DNA of 64,000 nucleotides, taken from Aplectana chamaeleonis. Its lineage: Eukaryota; Nematoda; Chromadorea; Rhabditida; Cosmocercidae. The notes under the pieces are model-generated. The model was not told where the DNA came from. It saw nothing but the letters and a program-made list of their open reading frames with translations, and ran no database searches. Made by a program: the position numbers and the translations under genes. The DNA lies in contig JAPDOI010000038.1 in the NCBI GenBank assembly GCA_029168955.1, positions 1,639,001-1,703,000 of the forward strand, read 5' to 3'. This document shows positions 36,515 through 47,200 of the stretch, in pieces; the first letter of the stretch is position 1, and every line of letters begins with the position of its first letter.

Positions 36515-37004
36515 AAGGCAGTGTCCACGATTAAAAAAACCATGTTTGATTTTTTGGTAGAGATCGGCAGCTGCGGGGCCTAGCGAAACCCTAGCGTTGA
36601 AAAAACTAAGAAAAATGAGCTCGGAACGGTCCTCTACGGCCCCAAAGTTGGACACCCGTCAGCTCGTCATCCCCAGATGCACTTTCCACGCCCACTGACG
36701 TGAATTGATGAATGCTCGAGATTGTGAGATGAGCGATAGTTTCCGATCAATAGCCCCGTTCTTCCCTTTAATATCAACTTCTCTCTTTACTCAGGTCAGC
36801 TCGCATACATCGGCTGCAAAAGACGGAAGTTACAAGCCTCGGACAACTCGTCCACCATGCTTCCGCAGCTCAATTTTCGAGGGGCCACAACTCCGTTCTC
36901 AGGGGGCCTTGTACGACTAGAGAGACATCATTGGAATCAGCGTGAGACCATTTTCAAGATAAGAAGGGAAACAGAAAATCGATTTTGAGGTTGAACTGTG
37001 CCTT
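36515..37004. mobile_element. MITE, AAGGCAG family, copy D (nested)
   Basis: The left end AAGGCAGTGTCCACGATTAA is clear and the right end is eroded (GAACTGTGCCTT). Internal CTCTCTTTACTCAGGTCAGC and GGACAACTCGTCCACCATGC match copies B and C. Its position inside the 3,059-bp element dates it as the younger insertion. Confidence 0.75.
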
Positions 37005-37414
37005 AAGGAATTGGTCCCCGACCCGAGGGATCAAAAGGAGAAGGGGTTCAAATTACGGGTACATCGCTGACAACTGGCGGGTAGATCGCTGATAACTGGC
37101 GGTTGGATCGATGATAACTGCCGGGCGGATCGCTGGTTACTGGCGGGCGGATCGCTGGCTACTGGCGGGCGGATCGCTGGCTACTGCCGGGCAGATCGCT
37201 GGCTACCGGCGGGCGGATGGCTGGCTACTGGCGGGCGGATCGCTGGCTACTGCCGGGCAGATCGCTGGCTACCGGCTGGCGGATGGCTGGCTACTGGCGG
37301 GCGGATCGCTGGCTACTGGCGGGCGGATCGCTGGCTACTGGCGGGCGGATGGCGGGGGGGATGTCGATCCGCCCGCCAAAAGCCAGCGATCCGCCCGCAC
37401 CTGCTGTCTGAGAA

Positions 37415-38205
37415 TATGGAAGGATTACTTCAGTTCACTACTGAATCGTCCAGCGCCATCAGTACCTGAGCTCCCGCATGTTCAAAGAGCACATTACGAT
37501 GTCAGTGAGGAACCGCCGACTGGGTCTGAAGTTTTGGATTGTGTCCGGAAAATGAAGAATGGAAGGGCAGGTGGAGATGACAACATCACTGCTGAAATGC
37601 TGAAAGCTCTTCCTCCGTCTGGGATTCGTGAAATGACCAACACCATCCGTGCTATATGGATGAGCGAAAGGATACCCGATTCGTGGAGACATGCGATCAT
37701 CGTACCTCTTCACAAGAAGCTACCCGTCACGGATCCTAAGAACTACAGAGGAATCTCTCTACTTCGTGTCACGTACAAGGTTTTAGAACGTATCATTCTC
37801 GAGCGACTTATCAAACATCGTGAAGGAACGATCAGAGATGAGCAAGCCGGTTTTCGACCTGGAAGATCGACCATCGACCAAGTGTTCGTCGTGAGAAGAG
37901 TAATTGAATCGTGGCAGCTGTATTCGAAGCCATTACAGCTTGATTTTTTGGACTTTGAAGCTACTCTCCTCATCGTGATCGATTGCTCAATGCTCTGCGA
38001 GCAGATGGAGTCCCGGAAAAGTATGTTCGGTTAATCAAGGCTGGACAGTGACAGCTGGATGGAATGTGTTCAAATTGTGGCTGAAGACCGTGAAAAATGT
38101 ACACGACTGACTACCAGGACGGCACACCTCGGTGAAGATGCGGAATGACCGCGTCAGGCGAAAGCCAACCGATTAAGTCAAGTAAGTCAAATAAATGCGC
38201 CTTCA
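37415..38205 (+). pseudogene. RTE-like retrotransposon, 3' part: RT fingers/palm and C-terminal tail
   Basis: Continuation of the endonuclease frame beyond the inserted element. From 37,415 it reads IWKDYF, then KMKNGRAGGDDNITAEMLK, SWRHAIIVPLHKK, DPKNYRGISLL, EQAGFRPGRSTIDQVFVVRR and the motif A start LDFLDFEA (about 37,940-37,963). A small deletion there shifts the frame. SPHRDRLLNALRADGVPEKY is then read in another frame up to about 38,030. The sequence jumps directly to the family's C-terminal tail (EDREKCTRL, RTAHLGEDAG, about 38,050-38,150). The catalytic YADD, thumb and most of the 3' domain are therefore deleted. The element ends at about 38,205 with AAGTAAGTCAAATAAATG, typical of a short RTE 3' tail. 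Confidence 0.85.
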
Positions 38206-38539
38206 GGGCCCTAAACCACTTCCAGTTGAGATTTTTTAGTCGAATCCGGAAGAATTTACTCGAAGATCCTAAAAATTGGTTGATGGGCATACTTACTTAT
38301 TCGTGAAACTTTAAAGACGTGCGATTCGTGGCAGAGAAGGATATGATACTACGCGCCTATCCATCCACTAATCCTCAAATTCTTGGACGCAGTTGAAACA
38401 ATTCTATTGCATGGAGGGGAAGCGGTCAATGTTCATAATTAATAATTCATTACCTGAGCTTAAGTCTACATGTGCGAAAGCGAAAAATGATGCATTGAAA
38501 CATTAAGAGTGAAACGTGTCGAGAAATCAATGCATGTCA

Positions 38540-39330
38540 TAAAAAAGAAACCTTATGCCCTGATGTTTTTTCAAGGAAACTTGATACCAGCCTCTTAAAT
38601 GAAGAATAAAGGTGTAGGATGGCGGTGTCTACAGATAGAGTTGAAATTCGTAGTCCCGCTATGGAAAAAAAGTGAACCCCTAGATTAGTTTTTGGCCTGG
38701 GTATGAAAAGTTTAGTATTACCACCACGAGTGTGACGGTTCCCGCGCATTGAAAGTTCGTCCCTATCCGCATGCAGCAAACCTAATATAAATTTGAAGAG
38801 AATGAGAAGGTCATTTCGCTTTCCTTTCAACTCCAAAGTATGCAATCCAAAGATGCGATTCCTACACAGATAACCAGGAATTGCTCGATAATCGTACCCA
38901 CAATTTCGAATCAATAGTTTCCGTGTGAAGTTGTTTTGAACTTTTTCGATTCTACTTATGAACTTATTACCGCTAGGGCAAAATATCGTGGTATTGAACT
39001 CAAGAGTGAATCGTATAAATGTTTCGTAAATCCTAACTTTGACAGAAGTCGATTCGAATCCAAGGCCTTCGTTTAAGTTGTAAATTTTAGCGAGCGCGGA
39101 ATGAGTTATGATGAAAATATGGTCTTAATAACGGAGCGCTTCATTGATAATGAAACCCAAGTCTCGAACATTAGAGACATTTTGAATTTCTATATTGTCA
39201 ATAAAGTACAGTTTTTGGTTTGTTCTTCGTACGAGAGAGTTAAAGAACCTGTGGTTTTTCCACTGATATCGGCAGTTGCCATTCCTCTGATCACTTAACA
39301 CAGACGTCGATAGCTCGTTGAATAACACTA
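38540..39330 (-). pseudogene. LINE reverse-transcriptase C-terminal remnant
   Basis: On the minus strand 39,330-39,125 reads YFIDNIEIQNVSNVRDLGFI, the segment just after the palm in CR1/Jockey-like RTs. Further down, 38,914-38,540 reads YRAIPGYLCRNRIFGLHTLE followed by FKFILGLLHADRDELSMRG and RHTRGGNTKLFIPRPKT, the usual C-terminus. Frameshifts separate the two parts. It is a 5'-truncated dead copy of a subfamily distinct from the fragment at 17,331-18,620. Confidence 0.7.
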
Positions 39331-39449
39331 TAATTGGCTTATTGTTTTCCTGTCCAGTTTCACACTCGCGGTGCGAAAGACCCGAGTAACGCTTCTAAAC
39401 AGCTTCCTATTCGTTAAATCCATTTCTAGCTATTAAGAAGCCCGAATCG

Positions 39450-39570
39450 CCCTAACAGTTCGACTAGTTCTCCCGCTTCGCAGACCGGCTTCTGTTGCTG
39501 TCCGGGCTCCAGCACGCCCGAACAGCAACAACACTGGACAGGAGGTTGGGAGAACGAGCCGAACTATCAA
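39450..39570. repeat. GC-rich palindromic repeat, family P1, copy 2
   Basis: Arms ACAGTTCGACTAGTTCTCCC and GGGAGAACGAGCCGAACT surround CTGTTGCTGTCCGGGCTCC and its inverse-like CCCGAACAGCAACA. It is shorter than the copies at 1,030 and 59,470. Confidence 0.65.
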
Positions 39571-39574
39571 TTTG

Positions 39575-40710
39575 GGTGCGTTTTGGGGTCGACAATCTCG
39601 GGAGAATCTTTCATCCGCTTTTCAAAAGCTGTCCACGTCTGCGATCCGTAAATCATGGTAAAGCAGATAGCATGATAGGGAAATAGGCAGACGCGCAACT
39701 TGACTTCCACCGCGATGGGGGTAGATCACAAACACTTGGTTAGAGAATTGAATGCAGATGTACATTATCCGCGCTAAGTTTTGTAAAAACGGCGAGCATC
39801 TGGCAAACTTGGCAAAAGAGCGTCCGATGCATGCAACCTTTTTGAATGAACTTTTTAGAATTATGAAAACGCTATCATATTCACAGATTAAAATGCTACC
39901 TATTTATGTGACTTGCGGGCCGAAATTCCCCAAATTCGTTTTGTTTTCGAAGAGAAAAGTTTTTGCAATCGGTTTTCAAGAACGTCGCGCGCGGCGAAGT
40001 GCGGGCGAAACCTTGAGCTATAATTGTTCAAGTAATGGAAGAGCAATCTGTATGTTTACTTCATGAATTAGTTGCAGGTAAGAGCATCTCAAGGCCTGCG
40101 TAGGTTAAATTTTCGAAATCCTTCACTTAAGAATCCGGGGCTTTCGCGAAATAACTCCGACTTTTCAGGTACTTCTCAGGCGTGTTTGATGAAGGATCTC
40201 CAAAATTCAACCAACACGATCCTTGAGATTCTCTCACCTGCATCTAATTGATGAAAAATGCATACAGACTGCTCATTTATTACTTGTACAAATACTGCTC
40301 AAAGTTTCGCCGCACCTCGCCGCGCGCGACGTTTTTGAAAACCAGTTCCAACAACTAATTCCTTGAAAAACAACGCGATTTTAGGGAACTTCAGCCCACA
40401 GGTTACATAATTAGGTAGCAATTTAATCTGTGAAAATGATAGTGTATTCAGAATTCGAAAAAATCTTCATTAAAAAGTTTCATGCAATGGACGCTTTTTT
40501 GCCAAGTTTGCCAGATGCTCCCCGTTTTTACAAAACTTAGCGCGTGTATTGTAGCTTTCGCACGTCGTTGTTGAATATCCGCTGCATAACTACCATCGTT
40601 CTTCAGTAAACAACCCAAATAACAGAAATCTTCCTCAAGTCCGATACGTTTTCCGTCCACACAAACTCCCGTTGGAGGCCACTGAGATCCACATTTGTCC
40701 GACACGCATG
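39575..40710 (-). pseudogene. RTE-like RT C-terminal fragment, split by a fold-back element
   Basis: On the minus strand 40,680-40,554 reads VCVDGKRI, then FCYLGCLLKNDGSYAADIQQ and RRAKAT, the RTE region after the palm. The continuation is found beyond a 789-bp insertion, at 39,760-39,575. There, in shifting frames, VEVKLRVCLF-like, MIYGSQTWTAFE-like and neighbouring blocks match the next part of the same protein. Orientation is opposite to the RTE copy at 32,886-38,205, and it covers a part that copy lacks. Frameshifts make it non-functional. Confidence 0.7.
39763..40551. mobile_element. Fold-back element inserted in the RTE fragment
   Basis: Nearly the whole 789 bp is an inverted repeat centred near 40,160. 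Landmark pairs are CGCGCTAAGTTTTGTAAAAA / TTTTTACAAAACTTAGCGCG, ATCTGGCAAACTTGGCAAAA / TTTTGCCAAGTTTGCCAGAT and CGTCGCGCGCGGCGA / TCGCCGCGCGCGACG. TA flanks both ends (39,761-39,762 and 40,552-40,553). No coding potential. The disrupted RTE gives a clear empty-site context. Confidence 0.75.
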
Positions 40711-41274
40711 ACTAGAAAGAAGAAGTCCAAAACCCCTACAATTCTCTATAGAACTTCATTCAACCAAACAAACAAAAAACGACGGTGGAAACGAGTACAG
40801 TGTAACAACAACCGGAGTCAAAGAACAGACACCGAAGTGAACAGTAGTAGCGGAATACACGCGTTGGGCTTTACCTGCTCACACCGGCAAATGATGAAAA
40901 CAGCGGCAAGCTAACACCGGGATACGCGCGTTAGATGAAATGGCTGGGTCGGTCACAAATACGCCACACGTAGGACAGCAATTAGGGCACTAGTTCACTA
41001 AACAACTCGAATACAACTTGTAATCCGAAAACAAGTCAGGGGGGCAAACCCTACTTCGAAGTCGAATACAAATACGGTCAGAATACAGAAACCAGAATAG
41101 ATAAAAACGAGGGAGGTGGAGAGAAAAGATGATGAGGATAGCCTTCAAATACGACAAAATCCACCAAAAAAAGTATGTAAAATGAGAAATCGTGCCAATG
41201 AAAACGCCATGTTTCAACTGAGACAGAAATGTAAAGACAATGTAAAGATATTACTCTGACATATAATTTTCACC
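40711..41274. other. 3' flank of PA2G4, no gene recognised
   Basis: Purine-rich sequence with many ACAACGA/AACAAA words. On the minus strand it is the presumed 3' UTR region of PA2G4; no canonical AATAAA was found in the first 50 bases after the stop. Confidence 0.4.
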
Positions 41275-44200
41275 CTATTTTGCCGCAACCGGCTCAACAA
41301 CAGGCGCCTCCGCATTGACGGCAGCCGGTGCCTCCTTCTTGGCGGGCTTCTTCTTCTTCTTCTTTAGCTGAGAGTTCAATGTGGTGATCAGTTCGGGGTC
41401 CTGAAATTGAGAAGAATAATCTGCCTTTCTTTTAAACAGCATCCCTCGAGGGTTTCCATTTTGATATTTCAATTTAGTCCTAACCAGGGAACCATTTTGG
41501 CGTGGTTCTACTTGAGAAAAATGAAGAATCATACGAGCACCGTCAAGCAAAATGTTGGACAGAGTGCGTTCGTTGTTGCGACCCCCTCTCTAACAATGGC
41601 CGCACTAAATTTAATGGCATCCTATGCGCAAAAAACCGTATCAAATTTTTCATGTTTTTGCGCAGGCAGTTCTCTGACATGCAGAATGCGAGTGGAAATG
41701 CTCCACAAAACCATCAACTTTGGCAAAAAACTCATTGTAAAACGTCTCGAATTATTCACTTCCCACCCCTTCGTCCATTTCGGTGTGTCTGGTGCAATAC
41801 GTCGGATGTGTTTTTTGCTTTAAACTTAGTGGGTGAGTGAATTTCTCTTGCCTTTCGTTAACTGGAACCTTTCTAAAAAAAGAAGTATCCATTGGGCCAG
41901 TTTGGATGTTAGAATTTCCCGAATTTAAAATTTCAAACGCTGAACGATCTGCGCCTGTGATGGCGCTTCTGTTCCTTGTGCTAGATGGTTGGTGAAAACT
42001 GGTGGCGGATCGTCATTTTGAACCACTCCAACTTCAAAACCATAGGTTTTTGACGCGCAAAACTTCACCGGCGTGGTCCACCGGGCTCATTCATGAAATT
42101 AAGCCTGAAAAATAAAAAGCGGTTTTCACCGCGAACGATGCCTTTAAGGTAGACCCACCCGCTTTGCTGAGGATTCGAACGCTGGTCAAAATTGCAATTG
42201 TCCAAATCGCGAATAAAATGGTTCTTGGGGACCTTCCAGTGTCATGCTATATGCTCTGATGGGCCGTAACTAACTCAGCGGTTCGGTAAAAAAAAGATCA
42301 AGTAATGAAGCAGAAAAAAGCAAAGCCGCTCATTTAGAGTCAGAAATAGAAAAAATCGCCCGTTGGAGAAAGTTAAGAAGAAGAAGGATAATCGATAAAA
42401 TCAATATCAATTACGCAAGTTGGGTTCGTTGATCTACAACCACTCTATCACCAGACCGTATTGGGAAGTGGGGTTAAAAGGCCGTTTTTTCCAGACGACC
42501 CTTACAGCCTTGGTTTTCACTTCCAGAAGGCGGCATTTGAGCAAAAGATGCATCTACTGGCTGGTTATCAAAGACTACATTACCTGTATTTTTCCTAAAA
42601 ATTTTGTTCTGAGATTTCTTACCTCACTGTTTTCACCTTTTCAAACGATGTGAAAACCTCAAAAAAAAATTTAGAAAAAAGTACCAGCTCTAGAAGTTTT
42701 CGATAACCCTTCAGTAGGTGCACTTTTGCTCAACTGCCGCCTTCTAAAAGTGAAAACCAAGGCTGAGAAGAAGCAAAAACGGCCTTTCTCCTCCACTTTT
42801 CCCCAACGGGTGATTTTTTTCTATTTCTCACTTTACATGAACGGCTTTGCCTTTTCTACTTCATTACTGGGTCTATTGTACAAAACCGCTAAAATACCGC
42901 CCATAAATGCAACACATATGACACTAGAAGGCCCCCAAAACCAATTTTTTCTCCATTTAGACAATTGCAATCTTGACGAGCATTCCAAATTTAAACAGTG
43001 GGCGGGTCTACCTTGGATTCAGCGAGCCATCGTTTGGGAGGGGGTCGCAAAGCTTTGCCACGAACGATTGTAGCAACAAGGAACCCATTTTGTCCAACGG
43101 GTTGCTTGACCCTGCCCGTGAGGCCTCAAACCCCGCGCTGTAAACTGTCTGTGAGTTAAGAAATACAATAACAGAAAACTACGACAACCTCCACCTCCAC
43201 CTCCACGCTGTTTCGCGAATACAATTGAGAGCACAGTGGAATCGGTAGGACAGCAATGCGGCCCCCTCTACTCATTGCGCAAAAATTAAAATTTCAATTT
43301 GAGCTGCATCGAATTGATTTTTTTTCGTTGAAATTCTTGCAGCTACATGAAACAATTCTTTTAAATCTGTTGCGTCCTTCACTTAACAGTTTACGGCAAC
43401 GGAGAAAAGGCCATTGTGCGGTTTCGTATGTTCAATAAGCATTCTGTAGCTTACCCCATAATCGACGGCAAATTTTCAATTTCTCCTGAGTTTTGAAGAA
43501 AAAGCATCGGGGAAGTCAAAAAACGGTCAGTTTCCCAGCAAACAAATATTATCAGTATAGCCAATGTTTTCACCATGTATACTATACAAGATAAAGACAG
43601 ACGATGTTTCTATGAGAGGAAAACTCACAGTTTTTCAACATTCACCGATGTTTTTTCCTCGAAATGCGGAAAATCGCAACTCTGCCGTCGATTATGGCGC
43701 ACCCTACAGTATGTTTCGTAAAAATACGCAACCGCACAATCGCCTTTTTTCCGTCGCGAAAGACTTCACTTAGTACTTGCCGATACTTTTCCAATAAGGT
43801 GCGTTTTGTTATATCCTTACTTCATTAAAAGTGACCCACCTTCAACTTAGCATCAGTTTCAATCAGACTCATATCCAGTGGGAGTCCGGCAATTTTCAAC
43901 AGACCATTCGGCATTATCAACACCGTCGCCTTGAACTGAGCAACCAATTCTCCAGCACCCTCGTAGAGAACCTGAAAAGATAAAAGCATTATCGTCTGCT
44001 TAAAAATATAAGAATTGATTTTTAATGCTCTCGAGTGTGTCGCTTTTCTACTGTGATCAAAAATGGCAGAAGTCCTCATCCACAACGTTGCCAATTTGCA
44101 TTTGAAATTCGCTCCGAAACTGCTTCTTTGACCCAGTACGCGGAAGTCGTTTCGTGCTGCATCGTCAGAACTTTACGACGCGCCAGTGAACGCAATTTTT

Positions 44201-47200
44201 TTTGCTCCCCACGAAACAGATGACCCATCCTAAAATCAGTTTGGTTTTTACATCGACGCGCAGCCAAGCCACGTGGTCGACAACAGGTTGTATCCCAGTA
44301 CACAAAAATGGAAAAGTTAAACCGTCTTTTGCAGTTTGAATTCCACCCGGGACCGCTTCGCTTGAATGGAACAGCCTGATTTTTCGACTGTAAAAGACGG
44401 CTACTCCATTTAGGCGAAGCGGTCCCATGTGGAATTCGAAATGCGAAAGACACATTAACTCCTCCATTCTGCGTATTGTGCATACAACGCGCAAACAACA
44501 GGCAGGTCTTTCGGAGCAGCAGGCTGGTCTTTCGCGACAACTACGCTAGGTTTCAGTTGTCAATCAACAGAAAGCGCCCTGCCGGCCTGCTTACGACAAT
44601 TGAGACTAAAACCTCGGCATGGATCCTGAATAGACTTTGCGTTCCCCGCTGAAGGTTGGCGCAAATTCGGTGCACCTATGTTGTAGCATATGACATCGAG
44701 TTTGCGCCATCTTTCAATAGTGAACGCGAAGTCTCTTCAGGATCCATGCCGACGTTAGGTTCGCATCCTCGTGTGCAACCCCTACTCGTACCTATGGTAA
44801 GGAGAGTTAACTGTCTATACCTGGTAGGGGCGAAGAAGGCCGTGCTTCTCAGGCTCAACAACACCCATTTTGGCTTTCACCTCGTCTTCAAACGCTCGTA
44901 GGGTGAACGGCATCACGGTAAACTGAAAAAGCGACCTTAACCAGACGATTCTCCCGATAACTGAGCTCCTGTCCTCTCACCCTATCCTTAACCTCCTTCA
45001 TCAAAGCTCGAGCCGCTTTCAACCTCAATGAATACTGAATCTCCTCATTCCGTTTGAATACCGTTGTACGGGTATCCATATCTTTGGCCTTACCTGGAAA
45101 AGGGAAATTTCATTTAGGATTTATACAGGTTGCGGTCTCAGTACACGACGGGAGGAGCCGCGGACGCGTTAATCACCTAAATGCAACGCGCACAGCGGCA
45201 ACCTGATCTGTTCCTGTCGTCTCCGGAGCGCGTTTATACTTGGATCCCGAAAAGACCAATCTAGCCGATCTGAGCCGTTGCTTCGTGTCTAGGCGGTTAC
45301 CTCGTCCACTGCTCCTACTTTTTCGCGAACTGGGATCGCGAGAGACAGTCAGCCCACCTTTGCCAGTTGAGAATAAAATATCAATGGCATATGCCTCATG
45401 CTTCTCAATCGTGTGTCGCTCCATTTCCTGACGCTGCTTCTCGCCTGGATTTTGAATAATTTGCTTCTCGCCGTCGATTTGATCCCTTTCCAACTGATGA
45501 GACACCATGTTCTCAATGGGAACGACGCCATAATCAGCGGCCACCTGCAACACAAGGCTTGTACACTAGATTCGATGTTCGGTCTACTTGGAAACTGAGC
45601 TTTTCCTTCAGATTCGTGGTCTCTTCTAAGCTTTTCAGATTTCTCTTTACAGAATCCATTTTCTGAAACGCCCAACCTACCACGTAAATAAGAGTATTAC
45701 CATCAAGAGTGAATATTACGGGCATTTTCAGTGGAAACAACGCAGAAAACGATGAAGTATGCGGGAAAAGAAATGTGAACGTGGAGAACTCAGTGAATTG
45801 TTTAGGATTACGATAAGACAGATGCTGTGTAGCGCAAGTGATTCGCGTACGACACGTCATACCGTAATCCAAAAACATCAGAGACGCAGAGGGAGCGCTG
45901 CTTCTTCCGACTCTTTGCTTGCCATCTCATTTGGGATAGAATATATCTATAGTGAAACCGTGCCATGCCCCGTCCCGATCTGCTGGTTCCAAAAAGTTGC
46001 AAGCGCTTTTGAAGCTTCGCGAACAGTGAAGGGTGCACATCAAACATTTTTGAGGTTTTGAATGAGCGGTTTCGGACTTCGCTCAAAATAAGAAAGTAGG
46101 GGTTCTCTAGGGCGCCGAAACTGAATCTGAGGTAAGTTTGTCAAAATTCTGAGGCTTATTGCAGGTTACGGTGGGTACCATGCAATCCAGGTCGTGCGAG
46201 ATACCTTAATATTCCGCAAATCCACAAATGTACACCGAATTCGTATTCAGCACCCCACACAACACCCGCGTAAAATTTCCAAGACAACTCTAAGACTTTG
46301 ACCATACTACCGCATACGCACCATAAACTACCGCAACTGACACAAATCGATAAACTGACCTCAGATTCGTCTTAAGCATTCCGAACAACCCCTGGAGAAA
46401 CACTTTGAGACATATCTATCGTAGCATTCCAGAAAAAAAAACTTGGACCACAGGGTGGTTTTGGGCGCTAAACACGATTATGAGGTTAGTTTCAAGACTT
46501 TCGGAGGATCACAGCACGTTTGGGAAGCTACAAAAAGCACAAAAAACGACGGTTCTGGGCTCATAACTTCTATGAACATTTTGCTATAGACTCCAAAGAG
46601 ATACTAGCAGTGGAACGCAGATGCCACCTACGCTTTGCATACTCTCCTTATAAGAACTGAGCTGGCCTTCCTAAAAAATCGATAACAGCTACCCTGGAGC
46701 CGATTTTCAATAACTTTGACATGTGTTGATATACTGCCGCGTGTAAATTTCCGAAGGCGGTGTATGATTCAGGACCACAGTGTACCTTGAGTCTAAACCC
46801 AGAGTCAACTATTGGATGAATGCTTCAATCAGGTTGGTCGCTAAGCAGATGTGAGGACGAGAAAAAAACACTATTTAAAAAAAACACGAATAGCCATTCT
46901 TCATACACAGCCTAGCAGAGGAAAAAAAACATTTCAAGCAACCTCATCCATCATTCTTAGAACAACCATGTTGGCTAATCTTTTCGGTAATACACAGGGT
47001 CCAAAAACATTTGCACACTTTGAGTGATAGAAATGATAAAAGTGTTGATAAAAACTAACCAGCAGGAAAGCTCAACCTCGGAGCCAGTTTTTTTTAAAAA
47101 TATTATCTCAGACAACTGTGGAGTCCGATTCGGCCACGACACGCTCTCGATTCGACTACGACGCAGTTTGGACGACGAATGAGCCACGATGTCCATGAAT

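Larger units (their letters stand above)
34354..37412. mobile_element. 3,059-bp DNA element with GATC-rich subterminal arrays, inserted in the RTE
   Basis: The inverted termini are CTCAGACAACAGGTGCGG on the left and CTCAGACAGCAGGTGCGG, read inverted, on the right. A 2-bp AA duplication (34,352-34,353 and 37,413-37,414) flanks it. Removing the element with one AA rejoins the RTE frame as ATLP-IWKD. Both ends carry arrays of the motif GCGGGCGGATCGCTGGC. The left array (34,400-34,730) has about five plus and six minus copies. The right array (37,080-37,400) has about fifteen plus copies at a period near 22 bp and two minus copies at the very end. The interior (34,740-37,070) shows no transposase. 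It contains a P2 palindrome copy (36,059-36,179), an ATTCGAA-rich stretch (35,420-35,560) and a MITE (36,515-37,004). I do not recognise the family. Confidence 0.8.

Noticed and set aside
37080..37370. Regular GC-rich repeats at about 22-bp spacing that look superficially like a CRISPR array
   Set aside because: There are no unique spacers, the units are directly tandem, and the host is a eukaryote; they are subterminal repeats of a transposon.
37111..38034. Reading the repeat array as the N-terminus of a 307-codon RT protein
   Set aside because: The first 90 or so codons are translation of the transposon's subterminal repeats. The RT frame proper starts at 37,415 beyond the insertion.
33297..38205. 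Treating the endonuclease and RT frames as a functional host gene
   Set aside because: Motifs and order are those of an RTE retrotransposon, with frame changes, loss of YADD and a transposon insertion.
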